Shown piece after piece: positions 34,281 through 43,359 of a stretch of DNA of 64,000 nt. The DNA lies in NCBI GenBank assembly GCA_040222875.1, contig JAVKCG010000008.1:124001-188000 (forward strand). The letters run 5' to 3'. Every line of letters begins with the position of its first letter. Positions within the stretch are counted from its first letter, which is position 1. The notes beneath the pieces are model-generated. The model made no database searches and was not told where the DNA came from. It worked only from the letters and a program-made list of their open reading frames with translations. The DNA comes from JAJCYL01 sp040222875 (lineage in GTDB: Bacteria > Bacteroidota > Bacteroidia > Cytophagales > Cyclobacteriaceae). The translations under genes were made by a program, and so were the position numbers.

Positions 34281-35612
34281 ATGATTCGCAATCTGATCAA
34301 GCTGTCAGAGAAAATAATCAAGAGTTTCCTCAGTACGGGGCTTTCTGCTGAACTATCAACATATGAGTTCAGGAGAACGTTGTTAGTGAACAAGCTTACC
34401 TTTCTGAGCCTTTCTCTCGCGGTCGCCCTGCTAATTACTAATGCGATTTTTGAGGCGTATTCAGGGCTAATCATTGACTTAATTGCTATTGGGTTAATTT
34501 TTCTTCCTGTTTTCTATTTAAATAAAATCCACCAGTATAGGCTGGCCAGGTTGCTCTTTATAATGGGAACAATTTCAATCGTGTCAATCGGAGCCATTTT
34601 TGCCGTTAAAGATGGCAGAAACTCTGAGATAGAAAACCTGCTCATAGCTTTTTCGGTTCCGATTGTAATATTGCTTGACAAAAGGGTTCATGTAGTCACA
34701 TTCCTTTCAAATGTCGTAATTCTACTTTTCATAAAGTATTATAAGTATACCGCACAGGGGTGGGAAATTGGCAATGAGTTTTTTCTGCTGTGTGTCAACA
34801 TGCTCATCATTTTTACTGGGATTTACTTTTTTGTCAGCTTTTATAAAACGCAGTTAATAAATGCACTTACAAGGGCCCAAAGATTGAATAATACCCTCAA
34901 AATGAAGGAAGGTCAACTTCTTGAAATCAACCGGACAAAAGACAAGATGTTCACTGTAATTGCCCATGACCTGCGGTCGCCGATTGCTTTATTTGAAAGT
35001 GTGTTGAATATGGCTGATGAGGACATTGTTGGAAAGGAAGAGTTCAATAACTACAGAAATGTTTTAAAGAAGCGGCTGCACTCACTCAACCATTTATTAG
35101 ATAATTTATTGACCTGGGCAAAATCACAATTAGGGGGCATTACTGCTAACCCAACAAGTGTTGAACTAAAAGCGATTATTAAGGAAACGATCAAGATTTA
35201 TCAAGATTTAGCCCAAAAGAAGAAGATCAGGATAATGGTTGATATTGGGGAAAATTCCCTAATCTATGCTGATGAAAATCATATGAAGTTGGTGGTTAGG
35301 AATTTGGTTCATAATGCATTGAAATTTACCCCCTCAGGAGGAGTTGTAGACATCAGCTCACTGAGCCAAAATGGTTCGGTGCAACTGACCATAGCTGATT
35401 CAGGTGTTGGCATGGACGATGAAAACATTGAAGGTGTAATGACAGGTTTAACCCACCAAACCAAACCTGGCACCAATGGTGAATCCGGTTCTGGGCTAGG
35501 CTTAAGCTTATGTATGGAAATGCTGAGCAAGAACAATGCGTCAATGAAAATCAGGAGTGAAAAGCGAAATGGAACCGCTTTCGACCTGCAAATTCCTGCT
35601 TTTTCAAACTAA
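34281..35612 (+). CDS. Membrane-bound sensor histidine kinase
   Basis: The 443-residue protein has about six hydrophobic segments between residues 30 and 190, a short coiled linker (NTLKMKEGQLLEINRTKDK), then HisKA with the phospho-acceptor His in VIAHDLRSPI and an HATPase_c domain showing NLVHNALKFTP, DSGVGMD and GSGLGLSLC. It would sense a signal through its membrane domain and phosphorylate the receiver encoded 16 bp upstream. There is no PAS or periplasmic domain. The gene converges with the glycosyltransferase gene, 7 bp apart. Confidence 0.95.
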   Translation: MIRNLIKLSEKIIKSFLSTGLSAELSTYEFRRTLLVNKLTFLSLSLAVALLITNAIFEAYSGLIIDLIAIGLIFLPVFYLNKIHQYRLARLLFIMGTISIVSIGAIFAVKDGRNSEIENLLIAFSVPIVILLDKRVHVVTFLSNVVILLFIKYYKYTAQGWEIGNEFFLLCVNMLIIFTGIYFFVSFYKTQLINALTRAQRLNNTLKMKEGQLLEINRTKDKMFTVIAHDLRSPIALFESVLNMADEDIVGKEEFNNYRNVLKKRLHSLNHLLDNLLTWAKSQLGGITANPTSVELKAIIKETIKIYQDLAQKKKIRIMVDIGENSLIYADENHMKLVVRNLVHNALKFTPSGGVVDISSLSQNGSVQLTIADSGVGMDDENIEGVMTGLTHQTKPGTNGESGSGLGLSLCMEMLSKNNASMKIRSEKRNGTAFDLQIPAFSN

Positions 35613-35619
35613 GAGCTCT

Positions 35620-36891
35620 CTAAAGTTTCTTGTAGATTTTGAGGGTTTCTTTGGCAGCTGTGTCCCAACTGCGAGAGGCTTCTTTCTTAAGTTGTTTAAT
35701 GTAAGCCTTAGTGCTGTCCGGATTATTAACCAGGTTTTCGACTGCGTTTGCCAAATTGTAAGTTTCCCAGCAGTTCTGCGTAATTGCACTTTTTAATACC
35801 TCTTTTGCTCCGGTTTGATTAGAAAGGATTACTGGTACCCCGCAATACGCTGCCTCCAAGGCCACCATACCAAATGGCTCCATTCCAGAAGGCATTAAAA
35901 AAACATCTGACCCCTCGAAAAGCCTCTTAACCTTTGAGGCAGAAATAAACCCTGGGAACTTAAATTTTGAATTTAAGTTCATCCGCTTCACTTTATCTTT
36001 TATTTCAGGAAGCAAATAACCATCGCCAGCCATAACAAATCTGTAATCGGGATTTCGATCACTCAGAGTGCTTGCAACATCCACGAAGAGTGAAGGCGCT
36101 TTTTGTTTTGCAAACCTGCCAAGGAAAGTTACCGTGGGCTTAGCTGATGGATAAACCCGTTTTGTTAAAGGCTTCTTAAACTCTGGAGAAAACGAATTGT
36201 GAACCACGGTTATTGATTCCTCACTTATACCATAATGTTCGATCAGCACATTTTTGGTCAATTGGCTAACAGCAACGATATGGTCAGCTTTTGCAAGGCT
36301 CTTATGCTCCAGTTCGTAAATGGACTGATTCAGGTCGGGGTACGAACGTTCTATTTCTGTTGAATGAACATGGAGCACTACTGGTAAGTTGGCCTTTGCT
36401 CCGGCCGCCAAAGCAGCCGGAAAAGTCATCCAGTCATGGCCATGGACGAGATCATAATTTTTTTTAGAGACTAACTCCGTGGCAACCATGGCAAATCGTG
36501 AGACCTCCGTCATAAGGTTTTCGCCATAGCCCCCGTTTAATTCTAATGTCTCCTTAAGGATTTTAATTTTTTTGGTGATGCCAGATTTTTTCTTCTCAAC
36601 TAGTTTTCGGTAATCATTTGTTGATACATATGGCATCAGGGCTGTACCTATTTCAATAAAAGAAATGCTCTCCCAATACTCTTCCTCTATTATTTCACCC
36701 GCCTTAATTCCAACATCGCTTGCATTGATAATTTCCCAGGATGTTTTCGGCTTTTTATTGATCGAAGGCAGCACAAATGTGACATCGGTCTTTTGTTTTG
36801 CAAGCCCAAGCAAAAGCCCATGGGTGGCAATACCCAAGCCCCCTGATATCTCAGGGGGATACTCCCATCCAAACATGAGCACCTTTTTCAT
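35620..36891 (-). CDS. GT4-family glycosyltransferase (GlgA-like)
   Basis: The 423-residue protein is a GT-B glycosyltransferase. It opens FGWEYPPEISGGLGIA, the donor-side glycine-rich loop shared with bacterial glycogen synthases, has HDWMTFPAAL, and in the C-terminal half VTFLGRFAKQK, SDVFLMPS and EPFGMVALEA, which contains the donor-binding Glu. Proteins of this type are often annotated glycogen or starch synthase in Bacteroidota, but the acceptor cannot be determined here, and no glgB or glgC is in the window. It lies 3 bp after tpiA on the same strand and is probably cotranscribed with it. Confidence 0.88.
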   Translation of the reverse strand: MKKVLMFGWEYPPEISGGLGIATHGLLLGLAKQKTDVTFVLPSINKKPKTSWEIINASDVGIKAGEIIEEEYWESISFIEIGTALMPYVSTNDYRKLVEKKKSGITKKIKILKETLELNGGYGENLMTEVSRFAMVATELVSKKNYDLVHGHDWMTFPAALAAGAKANLPVVLHVHSTEIERSYPDLNQSIYELEHKSLAKADHIVAVSQLTKNVLIEHYGISEESITVVHNSFSPEFKKPLTKRVYPSAKPTVTFLGRFAKQKAPSLFVDVASTLSDRNPDYRFVMAGDGYLLPEIKDKVKRMNLNSKFKFPGFISASKVKRLFEGSDVFLMPSGMEPFGMVALEAAYCGVPVILSNQTGAKEVLKSAITQNCWETYNLANAVENLVNNPDSTKAYIKQLKKEASRSWDTAAKETLKIYKKL

Positions 36892-36894
36892 CGA

Positions 36895-37653
36895 TTAGAT
36901 TGCTTTTACAATATCAACAAAATCGCGGGATTTTAAAGAGGCACCTCCTACTAAACCACCATCAACATCCGGCTGGCCGAAAATTTCTTTCGCATTCGCT
37001 GGTTTTACACTTCCGCCGTAAAGTATTGGCACCTCATAAGCTAATTCCCCAAATTTAGACATGAGATGTTGACGTAACTCCTTGTGCATTTCCTGGGCCT
37101 GATCTGAAGAGGCTGTTTTGCCGGTTCCAATTGCCCAAATAGGTTCATAAGCAATTACCAGCTTCTGAAAATTTTTTTCTGAAAGGTGGAACAAGCTGTT
37201 TGAAAGCTGATCCTTCACATGCTCAATGTGCTTACCGGACTCCCGCACCTCAAGTGATTCACCGCAACAAAAAATCGGAATTAGGCCGTTTTCAAAAACC
37301 TTTGAAACTTTTTCCCCTAGCAAACCATCACTTTCCCCAAAATATTCCCGGCGTTCACTATGGCCAATTATTACATAATTTACCCCCAGGGATTTTAGCA
37401 TGTTGGCTGAGACTTCGCCAGTAAAGGCACCTGAATCATTCTCATGACAATTTTGTGCACCAACATCGACCTTGTCGCTGTTTTTTGTTAGAGACAGCAC
37501 ATGGGACAAAAATGTGAATGTTGGGCATAACACTACTTTAGCTTCCCCAGAGTATTCATCGGCTACCATATTAACCACCTCTGAGGCAAGTGTTTGCGAT
37601 TCCAGAAGGCTATTGTTCATTTTCCAATTGCCAGCAACTATTTGTTGTCTCAT
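36895..37653 (-). CDS. tpiA: Triosephosphate isomerase
   Basis: TpiA interconverts dihydroxyacetone phosphate and glyceraldehyde 3-phosphate in glycolysis. The sequence has AGNWKMN (N and K in the active site), the catalytic His in IIGHSERR, the catalytic Glu in YEPIWAIGTGK, and the phosphate loop LYGGSVKP. I use the ATG at 37653 (MRQQIVAGNWK), the usual family start, giving 252 residues; an ATG two codons upstream at 37659 is also possible, while the longer TTG start at 37677 is unlikely. The glycosyltransferase gene follows directly. Confidence 0.97.
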   Translation of the reverse strand: MRQQIVAGNWKMNNSLLESQTLASEVVNMVADEYSGEAKVVLCPTFTFLSHVLSLTKNSDKVDVGAQNCHENDSGAFTGEVSANMLKSLGVNYVIIGHSERREYFGESDGLLGEKVSKVFENGLIPIFCCGESLEVRESGKHIEHVKDQLSNSLFHLSEKNFQKLVIAYEPIWAIGTGKTASSDQAQEMHKELRQHLMSKFGELAYEVPILYGGSVKPANAKEIFGQPDVDGGLVGGASLKSRDFVDIVKAI

Positions 37654-37802
37654 GCTCATATATTTTCTGAGTTGCAAATCAATTGAATAATCAAATGATG
37701 TAATAATGATTACTGGAATAAAGCACTTTTATTGGGAGTGAATTCAAAAAGTTAAGTGATTGACCATGGATTTAAGATTTTTGCAATGAATTAACTTGTC
37801 AT

Positions 37803-38606
37803 ATGAAAGCAATTGAGGATTTAAAGGTTACGTTGGTTCAGTCGATCCAACATTGGGAAGATATAGACGGCAACCTCGGAATGTTTGAGGAAAAGCTGTG
37901 GCAATTTAATGACCCGACTGATTTGATAATTCTTCCGGAAATGTTCACCACTGGCTTTTCAATGAATGCCAGGAAGCTGGCAGAAGTAAAAGGGCTCAAA
38001 ACCATGCGTTGGCTGGAGCAAATGGCCAGCCAAAAGAAAGCCATGATAATGGGCAGTTTTATTGCTAATGATGGAGGCAAATTTTATAACAGAATGATCG
38101 CAATGAAGCCGGATGGGTCTTTTCATCAATATGACAAACGGCATCCATTCAGTTTAGCTGAAGAGGACAAAACTTATACAGGTGGAAAAGAAAAAGTTGT
38201 TTTCAATTTGAATGGATGGAAAATATGTCCAATGATATGTTACGATCTCCGGTTTCCGGTTTGGTCAAGAAATGTCTATTCAAAAGGTGAGCTGGAATAT
38301 GATATCTTGATATATGTGGCAAATTGGCCTGCCCCAAGGGTGAACGCCTGGGATACATTACTTGCTGCCAGGGCCATTGAAAATATGAGTTACTGTGTGG
38401 GTGTAAACAGGGTTGGCAAAGATGAAAAGGGTCATCAATACCTGGGCCACTCTGCCGTTTATGATTTCGGAGGAAAAAAAACCTTTTATAATGAGGGGGA
38501 AGAAGTAATAGAAACAGCAACTTTAGATTATTCAGCGCTGACCGATTTCCGTAAGAAATTCGGGTTCTTTTTGGACGCTGATTCTTTTACCATTCACGAT
38601 ATGTGA
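37803..38606 (+). CDS. Nitrilase-family omega-amidase-like hydrolase
   Basis: The 267-residue protein has the nitrilase catalytic triad: Glu in ILPEMFTTGFS, Lys in YDKRHPFSLAEED and Cys in ICYDLRFPVWSRN. The LPEMF and YDLRFP contexts and the length fit the YafV/omega-amidase branch, which removes the amide of 2-oxoglutaramate or 2-oxosuccinamate left by glutamine transaminases in methionine salvage. It is cytoplasmic. No methionine-salvage gene is adjacent, so the assignment rests on sequence alone. It is divergent from tpiA. Confidence 0.9.
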   Translation: MKAIEDLKVTLVQSIQHWEDIDGNLGMFEEKLWQFNDPTDLIILPEMFTTGFSMNARKLAEVKGLKTMRWLEQMASQKKAMIMGSFIANDGGKFYNRMIAMKPDGSFHQYDKRHPFSLAEEDKTYTGGKEKVVFNLNGWKICPMICYDLRFPVWSRNVYSKGELEYDILIYVANWPAPRVNAWDTLLAARAIENMSYCVGVNRVGKDEKGHQYLGHSAVYDFGGKKTFYNEGEEVIETATLDYSALTDFRKKFGFFLDADSFTIHDM

Positions 38607-38691
38607 CGTTAGTCAATCCAAAATTTGCTGAAACCTTATTTAATTTGCGCTTAAATGTCAATTTGGGCATTTAAAGCCAAACCGGAACAGC

Positions 38692-40902
38692 ATGATTACC
38701 CGAAAGATATTGGGCAAGGCCCTTTTATTAACCTTCACTTTTTGTTCAACACTCATTCAGGCACAAGAGCATTCCGTAGCCAGGCAATGGAACGAAGTTT
38801 TATTGCAAGGCATCAGGAATGATTTTGCAAGGCCTACAGTGCATGCCAGAAACTTATTTCATATTTCCGCTGCCATGTACGATGCATGGGCAGTTTATGA
38901 TGACAGGGCAAATTCTTATTTCCTTGGGCAAACCATCGATGGTTTCACTTGTGACTTTACCTCGGTCCCAATCCCTGATGATATTCAGGTAGCAAGGGAA
39001 GAGGCAATAAGTTATGCAGCCTATAGGTTGATCAGGCATCGCTTTGCAAACTCACCAGGCAAAGACTTTATTGCAGCACAGGCTGACAAGTTGTTGCTTG
39101 ACCTGGGCTACAATGAGTTTATCACCACTGTTGATTTTGAAAACGATGGTCCAGCGGCACTGGGAAATTACATTGCTAAATGCGTTATAGATTTTGGCTT
39201 GCAGGACGGAGCAAATGAGGCAAATGGTTATATCAACAAATTTTACTTTGAATCGAACCCTCCGCTTTCACCAACACTTCCGGGCAATCCATTATTAATT
39301 GATCCCAATAAGTGGCAGCCATTGGCTTTTTCACTGTTCATTGATCAGGCAGGAAATCCAATCCCAGGCGATATTCCTGATTTTCTAAGCCCTGAATGGG
39401 GAGTAGTGACACCGTTTTCACTCACACCAGACGACTTGACCATTTATGACCGGGACGGAGATGAATATTGGGTATACCATGATCCAGGTGATCCTCCATA
39501 TCTTGAGGAAGACGGTAGTGGGTTATCTGCCGAGTACCAGTGGGGCTTCTCCCTTGTGGCGGCATGGTCATCCCACCTTGATCCATCAGACGGGGTTATG
39601 ATTGATATTTCTCCCGGGGCATTGGGAAACATCAATACATTTCCATCTTCAATTGAATCATATCGGGATTATTACGATTTCGAAGAAGGTGGCGACCCAA
39701 GCGAGGGTCACTCGGTAAACCCACATACTGGTGAACCATACCCACCAAATCTAGTTCCAAGGGGCGATTATGCCAGGGTGTTAGCAGAATTTTGGGCGGA
39801 TGGCCCCGATTCGGAAACACCTCCAGGGCACTGGTTCACAATATTAAATTTCGTGAATGATAATCCTGATCTAGTTAAAAAATTTAAGGGCCAGGGAAGA
39901 GTTCTTGATGATCTTGAATGGGATGTTTTATCCTATATGATCTTAGGTGGCACCATGCATGACGTGGCCATTTCTTCGTGGGGCATAAAAGGCTGGTACG
40001 ACTATATCAGGCCAATTAGCGCCATTCGGTACATGGCTGATCAAGGCCAAAGCTCAGATCCAGATTTACCGAGTTATTCATTAGAGGGGATTCCATTAAC
40101 CGAAGGTTTTATTGAGTTGGTTGAAGTTGGAGACCCACTTGCCGGAGATGATGATGAGCATGTTGGTAAGATAAAGTTCAAGGCGTGGAAAGGACCGGAT
40201 TTCATTGATGATCCAGAAACTGACGTAGCCGGTGTAGACTGGATTTTGGCTGAAAATTGGTGGCCATATCAGCGACCAACATTTGTGACCCCACCATTCG
40301 CAGGATATGTATCCGGGCATTCTACCTACTCAAGAGCTGCAGCAGATGTAATGACCTTTTTGACAGGCGATAACTATTTCCCGGGTGGTGTAGGTGAATT
40401 TATTGCTCCAAAAAATGAATTTTTAGTGTTTGAGGAGGGCCCCAGCGTGGATGTGGTTTTGCAATGGGCAACCTATCAAGATGCGTCAGATCAGACAAGT
40501 TTATCAAGAATTTGGGGTGGTATTCACCCCCCGGCCGATGATATACCAGGTAGGATAATTGGTGAAAAAATAGCCCTTCAATCTTTCGCTAAGGCCGAAG
40601 GTTTGTTTGGATCTGTGGTGACTTCAATTGAAAAGAACCTCCAACCTGGAGTCTCGTCGTTGAAAGTTTATCCGAACCCCGTTTCATCAAACTTTGTGAC
40701 AATTGAGTTAATGAAGCCTGGGAGTAAATCTCAAATTGAGATATTCGACTTCAAAGGTTCTGTGGTGTTCTCGAAAACTTATACAGACTTCAATAACATA
40801 CTTAGGGTTAAGCTGGAGACGAGGAGCTTTGAACCGGGAATGTATTTTGTAAAGGCTTCAAATGGTAGCAATGCATTTACCCAGAAATTTTTGATCGAAT
40901 AG
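38692..40902 (+). CDS. Exported vanadium-haloperoxidase/PAP2-like protein with T9SS sorting tail
   Basis: The 736-residue protein has a signal peptide (cut near LIQAQ) and a C-terminal T9SS type A sorting domain (about 655-736: LKVYPNPVSSN, LETRSFEPGMYFVK, FTQKFLIE). The large middle domain carries the complete PAP2/vanadium signature in order: K-x6-RP in GIKGWYDYIRP, SGH in YVSGHSTYS, and SR-x5-H in LSRIWGGIHPP. Vanadium haloperoxidases oxidise halides with H2O2; related proteins are acid phosphatases. Export through T9SS would put it on the surface or in the medium. It converges with the DUF4105 gene, overlapping by 26 bp at the 3' end. Confidence 0.9.
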   Translation: MITRKILGKALLLTFTFCSTLIQAQEHSVARQWNEVLLQGIRNDFARPTVHARNLFHISAAMYDAWAVYDDRANSYFLGQTIDGFTCDFTSVPIPDDIQVAREEAISYAAYRLIRHRFANSPGKDFIAAQADKLLLDLGYNEFITTVDFENDGPAALGNYIAKCVIDFGLQDGANEANGYINKFYFESNPPLSPTLPGNPLLIDPNKWQPLAFSLFIDQAGNPIPGDIPDFLSPEWGVVTPFSLTPDDLTIYDRDGDEYWVYHDPGDPPYLEEDGSGLSAEYQWGFSLVAAWSSHLDPSDGVMIDISPGALGNINTFPSSIESYRDYYDFEEGGDPSEGHSVNPHTGEPYPPNLVPRGDYARVLAEFWADGPDSETPPGHWFTILNFVNDNPDLVKKFKGQGRVLDDLEWDVLSYMILGGTMHDVAISSWGIKGWYDYIRPISAIRYMADQGQSSDPDLPSYSLEGIPLTEGFIELVEVGDPLAGDDDEHVGKIKFKAWKGPDFIDDPETDVAGVDWILAENWWPYQRPTFVTPPFAGYVSGHSTYSRAAADVMTFLTGDNYFPGGVGEFIAPKNEFLVFEEGPSVDVVLQWATYQDASDQTSLSRIWGGIHPPADDIPGRIIGEKIALQSFAKAEGLFGSVVTSIEKNLQPGVSSLKVYPNPVSSNFVTIELMKPGSKSQIEIFDFKGSVVFSKTYTDFNNILRVKLETRSFEPGMYFVKASNGSNAFTQKFLIE

Positions 40903-42064
40903 AACCAAACCGGACTATCAGGATCGATCTTATTAGTAATATCAACGCAAAAGGTATTAGGCTGTCATGTAAATTTTGAGGCCAAAATCCCCACAGGGCA
41001 ATTAGCAGACCCAGAATTACAATCTGCCCCAAAAAATATTTTCTAAGCCAATAAGGATGGTTTTTCTGTAAAAGGAAGGGAACAACTACCATGTGCGCTG
41101 GCATTGCCCAGATCATATTGAAATTGTTCGAAGAAATATGATCGGTAAAAAACCATAAGAAAGCCAGCAACCAGCCAACTATTCCTGCAATGCTAAAAAG
41201 TAAGATATCCACCCAATTAGAGCGTTGGCCTCTTTTAAAATCTTTAAAAGAAATGAAACCGAAGAACAGAAAAATTCCGATAAAGACAACATTCGGAGTT
41301 AAAAAGCTTTCGGGTGGAGAAATCGGGTTGCCCTCATTGAGAACGTTAGTAGTTTTTATGAGTGGTTTACGGGTACTGTCAGTTGGGGTGGTGGCTCCAT
41401 TAAATGCCTTTTCAACGTAATCTGGTAGATACATATAGTGATACCCCGAAGCTTCTTTGTCAATGCCCGTACCCAAGCAGATATCAATACCTAAATCTCC
41501 CCACGGCTGTTCCCCTAAGTACATATCCATAAGGTCACGGAAGCTCAACGACTGATTGACATATGAATAATCGTATTCGATTGTATTGTTGAACACACTG
41601 TCCATGACATCCCTGATTTTAGTGGCACAATTGTCATAGATATAGTTGTAATAATAATTTTGATTTTCAGGTAAGGCGTTCCATTGAAGAAAATCAAAGA
41701 GCCGTTGTTTTTCTTCCTTATTGAGGTTTAGCACCTGTTGTACTATCCTTCGGTCATCTCTTAAGTAAACATTATAAAAACGCTTGTAATCATGGACCCC
41801 AAGTTTGTAGTAAGGTGTTCCCTTTGCAAAATTCAAGTAGAAATTTGGCTGATCGAAATCAAAAACACCATAGTTGTATATCAAATCCCAGCCACTATCA
41901 GGATCCAGAACGCGGAATGCCGAATGGCCAAAGGCGGAGTATAATTCCGTCTGCAAGGGTCCCATGGTATAAACGCTGATTTCTGCTTTCTCAGAAAGAG
42001 TTTGACTCCAGCCAAAACCTGACAACAAGGCCAAGAAAAAAGATATTATCAGTTTTTTAAACAT
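40877..42064 (-). CDS. DUF4105 (Lnb N-terminal-like) membrane protein
   Basis: The 395-residue protein has a signal peptide (to about residue 20), then the DUF4105 domain with FGHSAFRV, YNYGVFDF and the NYYYNYIYDNCATKIRD stretch carrying the His and Cys of its papain-like site. The last third holds about five hydrophobic segments. This domain is the periplasmic part of Lnb-type lipoprotein N-acyltransferases, so a role in lipoprotein maturation is plausible but not proven for this copy. It overlaps the 3' end of the convergent haloperoxidase-like gene by 26 bp. Confidence 0.88.
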   Translation of the reverse strand: MFKKLIISFFLALLSGFGWSQTLSEKAEISVYTMGPLQTELYSAFGHSAFRVLDPDSGWDLIYNYGVFDFDQPNFYLNFAKGTPYYKLGVHDYKRFYNVYLRDDRRIVQQVLNLNKEEKQRLFDFLQWNALPENQNYYYNYIYDNCATKIRDVMDSVFNNTIEYDYSYVNQSLSFRDLMDMYLGEQPWGDLGIDICLGTGIDKEASGYHYMYLPDYVEKAFNGATTPTDSTRKPLIKTTNVLNEGNPISPPESFLTPNVVFIGIFLFFGFISFKDFKRGQRSNWVDILLFSIAGIVGWLLAFLWFFTDHISSNNFNMIWAMPAHMVVVPFLLQKNHPYWLRKYFLGQIVILGLLIALWGFWPQNLHDSLIPFALILLIRSILIVRFGSIRSKISG

Positions 42065-42235
42065 GGCTGCAAATGTAAATGAGCTTTTTGGCTAAATGAG
42101 ATGTTAGCTGGTTAGACGTAGTTAAAATTTAAGTCTTAATAAATTGTTAACGGCATTAAACAGACAACTGACCTTTCAGAACATCCCGTATATTGAAAAC
42201 GGAAAACTACTCCCTGCCATAGAATTTCTAACTGT

Positions 42236-43246
42236 ATGAACCACATCGATTGGCTTTTGGCAATTAGCGCTTTTATGATTGGCAATTGTATCCTATTTGC
42301 TACTTACTGCTTTTATTCCCGCTCCAGGGATCAAATTTCATTGAATTTACTGGGTGTTTTTCTTCTGGCACTTGCCATTAGGGTTGGTAAATCGGTGGTC
42401 ACCTTAATGGCCCCTGATCATATGGATGTTTTGACCGCAATTGGAATTGTAGCCATGTATGTGATCGGTCCGGCACTCTACCTGTTTTTTAGATCATCCT
42501 TCAGTAATAACTCCGTCAACAATAAACTGTTGAATTTGCATTTTATCCCGGCAGGTGCCATTTCATTAATATTACTTTTTGCTTTTAAAAATGAGAACCT
42601 TGTTTATCAACTGTACCTCATTTCAGTGGCCCTGATGTTTGGGTATGGAATGCTGGCAACATGGGTTTGGTGGCAGTATTGTAAACACACCGCCAACAAT
42701 AAGGACAAAAAGGAATGGGGAGGTTATTTCTTATTGGCTGTTTTTGCCATTTGGATGAGCCTTATCGGTCAGTTGACCTTTGAAACTTATTCTGCCTATC
42801 TGACAGCTACTTTATTGGCTACCGCTATCATGTTTGCCATGGCCATTTATACAATGACCAAAAAGCGCCACCTCTCAATTATTAAAGCGAAGCCGCTAAA
42901 CGATCACCGTTTGATGTCGGTTGCGGTTAAAATCGAAAATCTATTCACCGCTACAAACGCCCACTTGCAAGAGTCAATAACCATTGACGTTATTGCTGAT
43001 AAGTTGAACCTACAGCCATACCTCGTTTCTCAGGCAATCAATGCTTCTTACGGAAAATCATTACCTGAATTGGTGTCAGAATACAGAATTGAACATGCCA
43101 AAAAACTGCTTACAGCGGAAGAACAAGAGATGAATATCAAGTCGATAGCTTTTGAATCTGGCTTCACAACCATTTCAGCTTTCTATTCAACGTTTAAGAA
43201 GATCACCAAAATGACCCCAAAAGAATTCCGCCAAAGTAGAAATTAA
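42236..43246 (+). CDS. AraC-family regulator with N-terminal membrane domain
   Basis: Residues 1-215 contain seven hydrophobic segments, like the 7TM sensor half of Bacteroidota membrane-bound regulators. The C-terminal 110 residues are an AraC-type double helix-turn-helix DNA-binding domain (VIADKLNLQPYLVSQAIN, IKSIAFESGFTTISAFYSTFKKITKMTPKEFR). It is a one-component sensor that binds DNA at the membrane. The exported TPR protein gene follows at 43360 after a hairpin, and may be its target or partner. The start is the ATG at 42236; the DUF4105 gene is divergent, 170 bp away. Confidence 0.92.
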   Translation: MNHIDWLLAISAFMIGNCILFATYCFYSRSRDQISLNLLGVFLLALAIRVGKSVVTLMAPDHMDVLTAIGIVAMYVIGPALYLFFRSSFSNNSVNNKLLNLHFIPAGAISLILLFAFKNENLVYQLYLISVALMFGYGMLATWVWWQYCKHTANNKDKKEWGGYFLLAVFAIWMSLIGQLTFETYSAYLTATLLATAIMFAMAIYTMTKKRHLSIIKAKPLNDHRLMSVAVKIENLFTATNAHLQESITIDVIADKLNLQPYLVSQAINASYGKSLPELVSEYRIEHAKKLLTAEEQEMNIKSIAFESGFTTISAFYSTFKKITKMTPKEFRQSRN

Positions 43247-43296
43247 AGAATTTTAGCGGCTCTCAATTTTTATTCTTGATTTACAAATTAGTAGTA

Positions 43297-43330
43297 AAAG
43301 CCAACCGCAATGCGGCAGTTTGGTGGCTTT
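43297..43330 (+). terminator. Hairpin between the AraC gene and the TPR gene
   Basis: AAAGCCA (43297-43303) pairs with TGGCTTT (43324-43330), and a second small hairpin CCGCA-A-TGCGG (43305-43315) lies inside. It lies 50 bp after the AraC stop. Only a weak A/T-rich tail follows, so it may be an attenuator or a processing site rather than a full terminator. Confidence 0.4.
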
Positions 43331-43359
43331 AACTATTCCTAAAAACAAAATCTAAAGTG

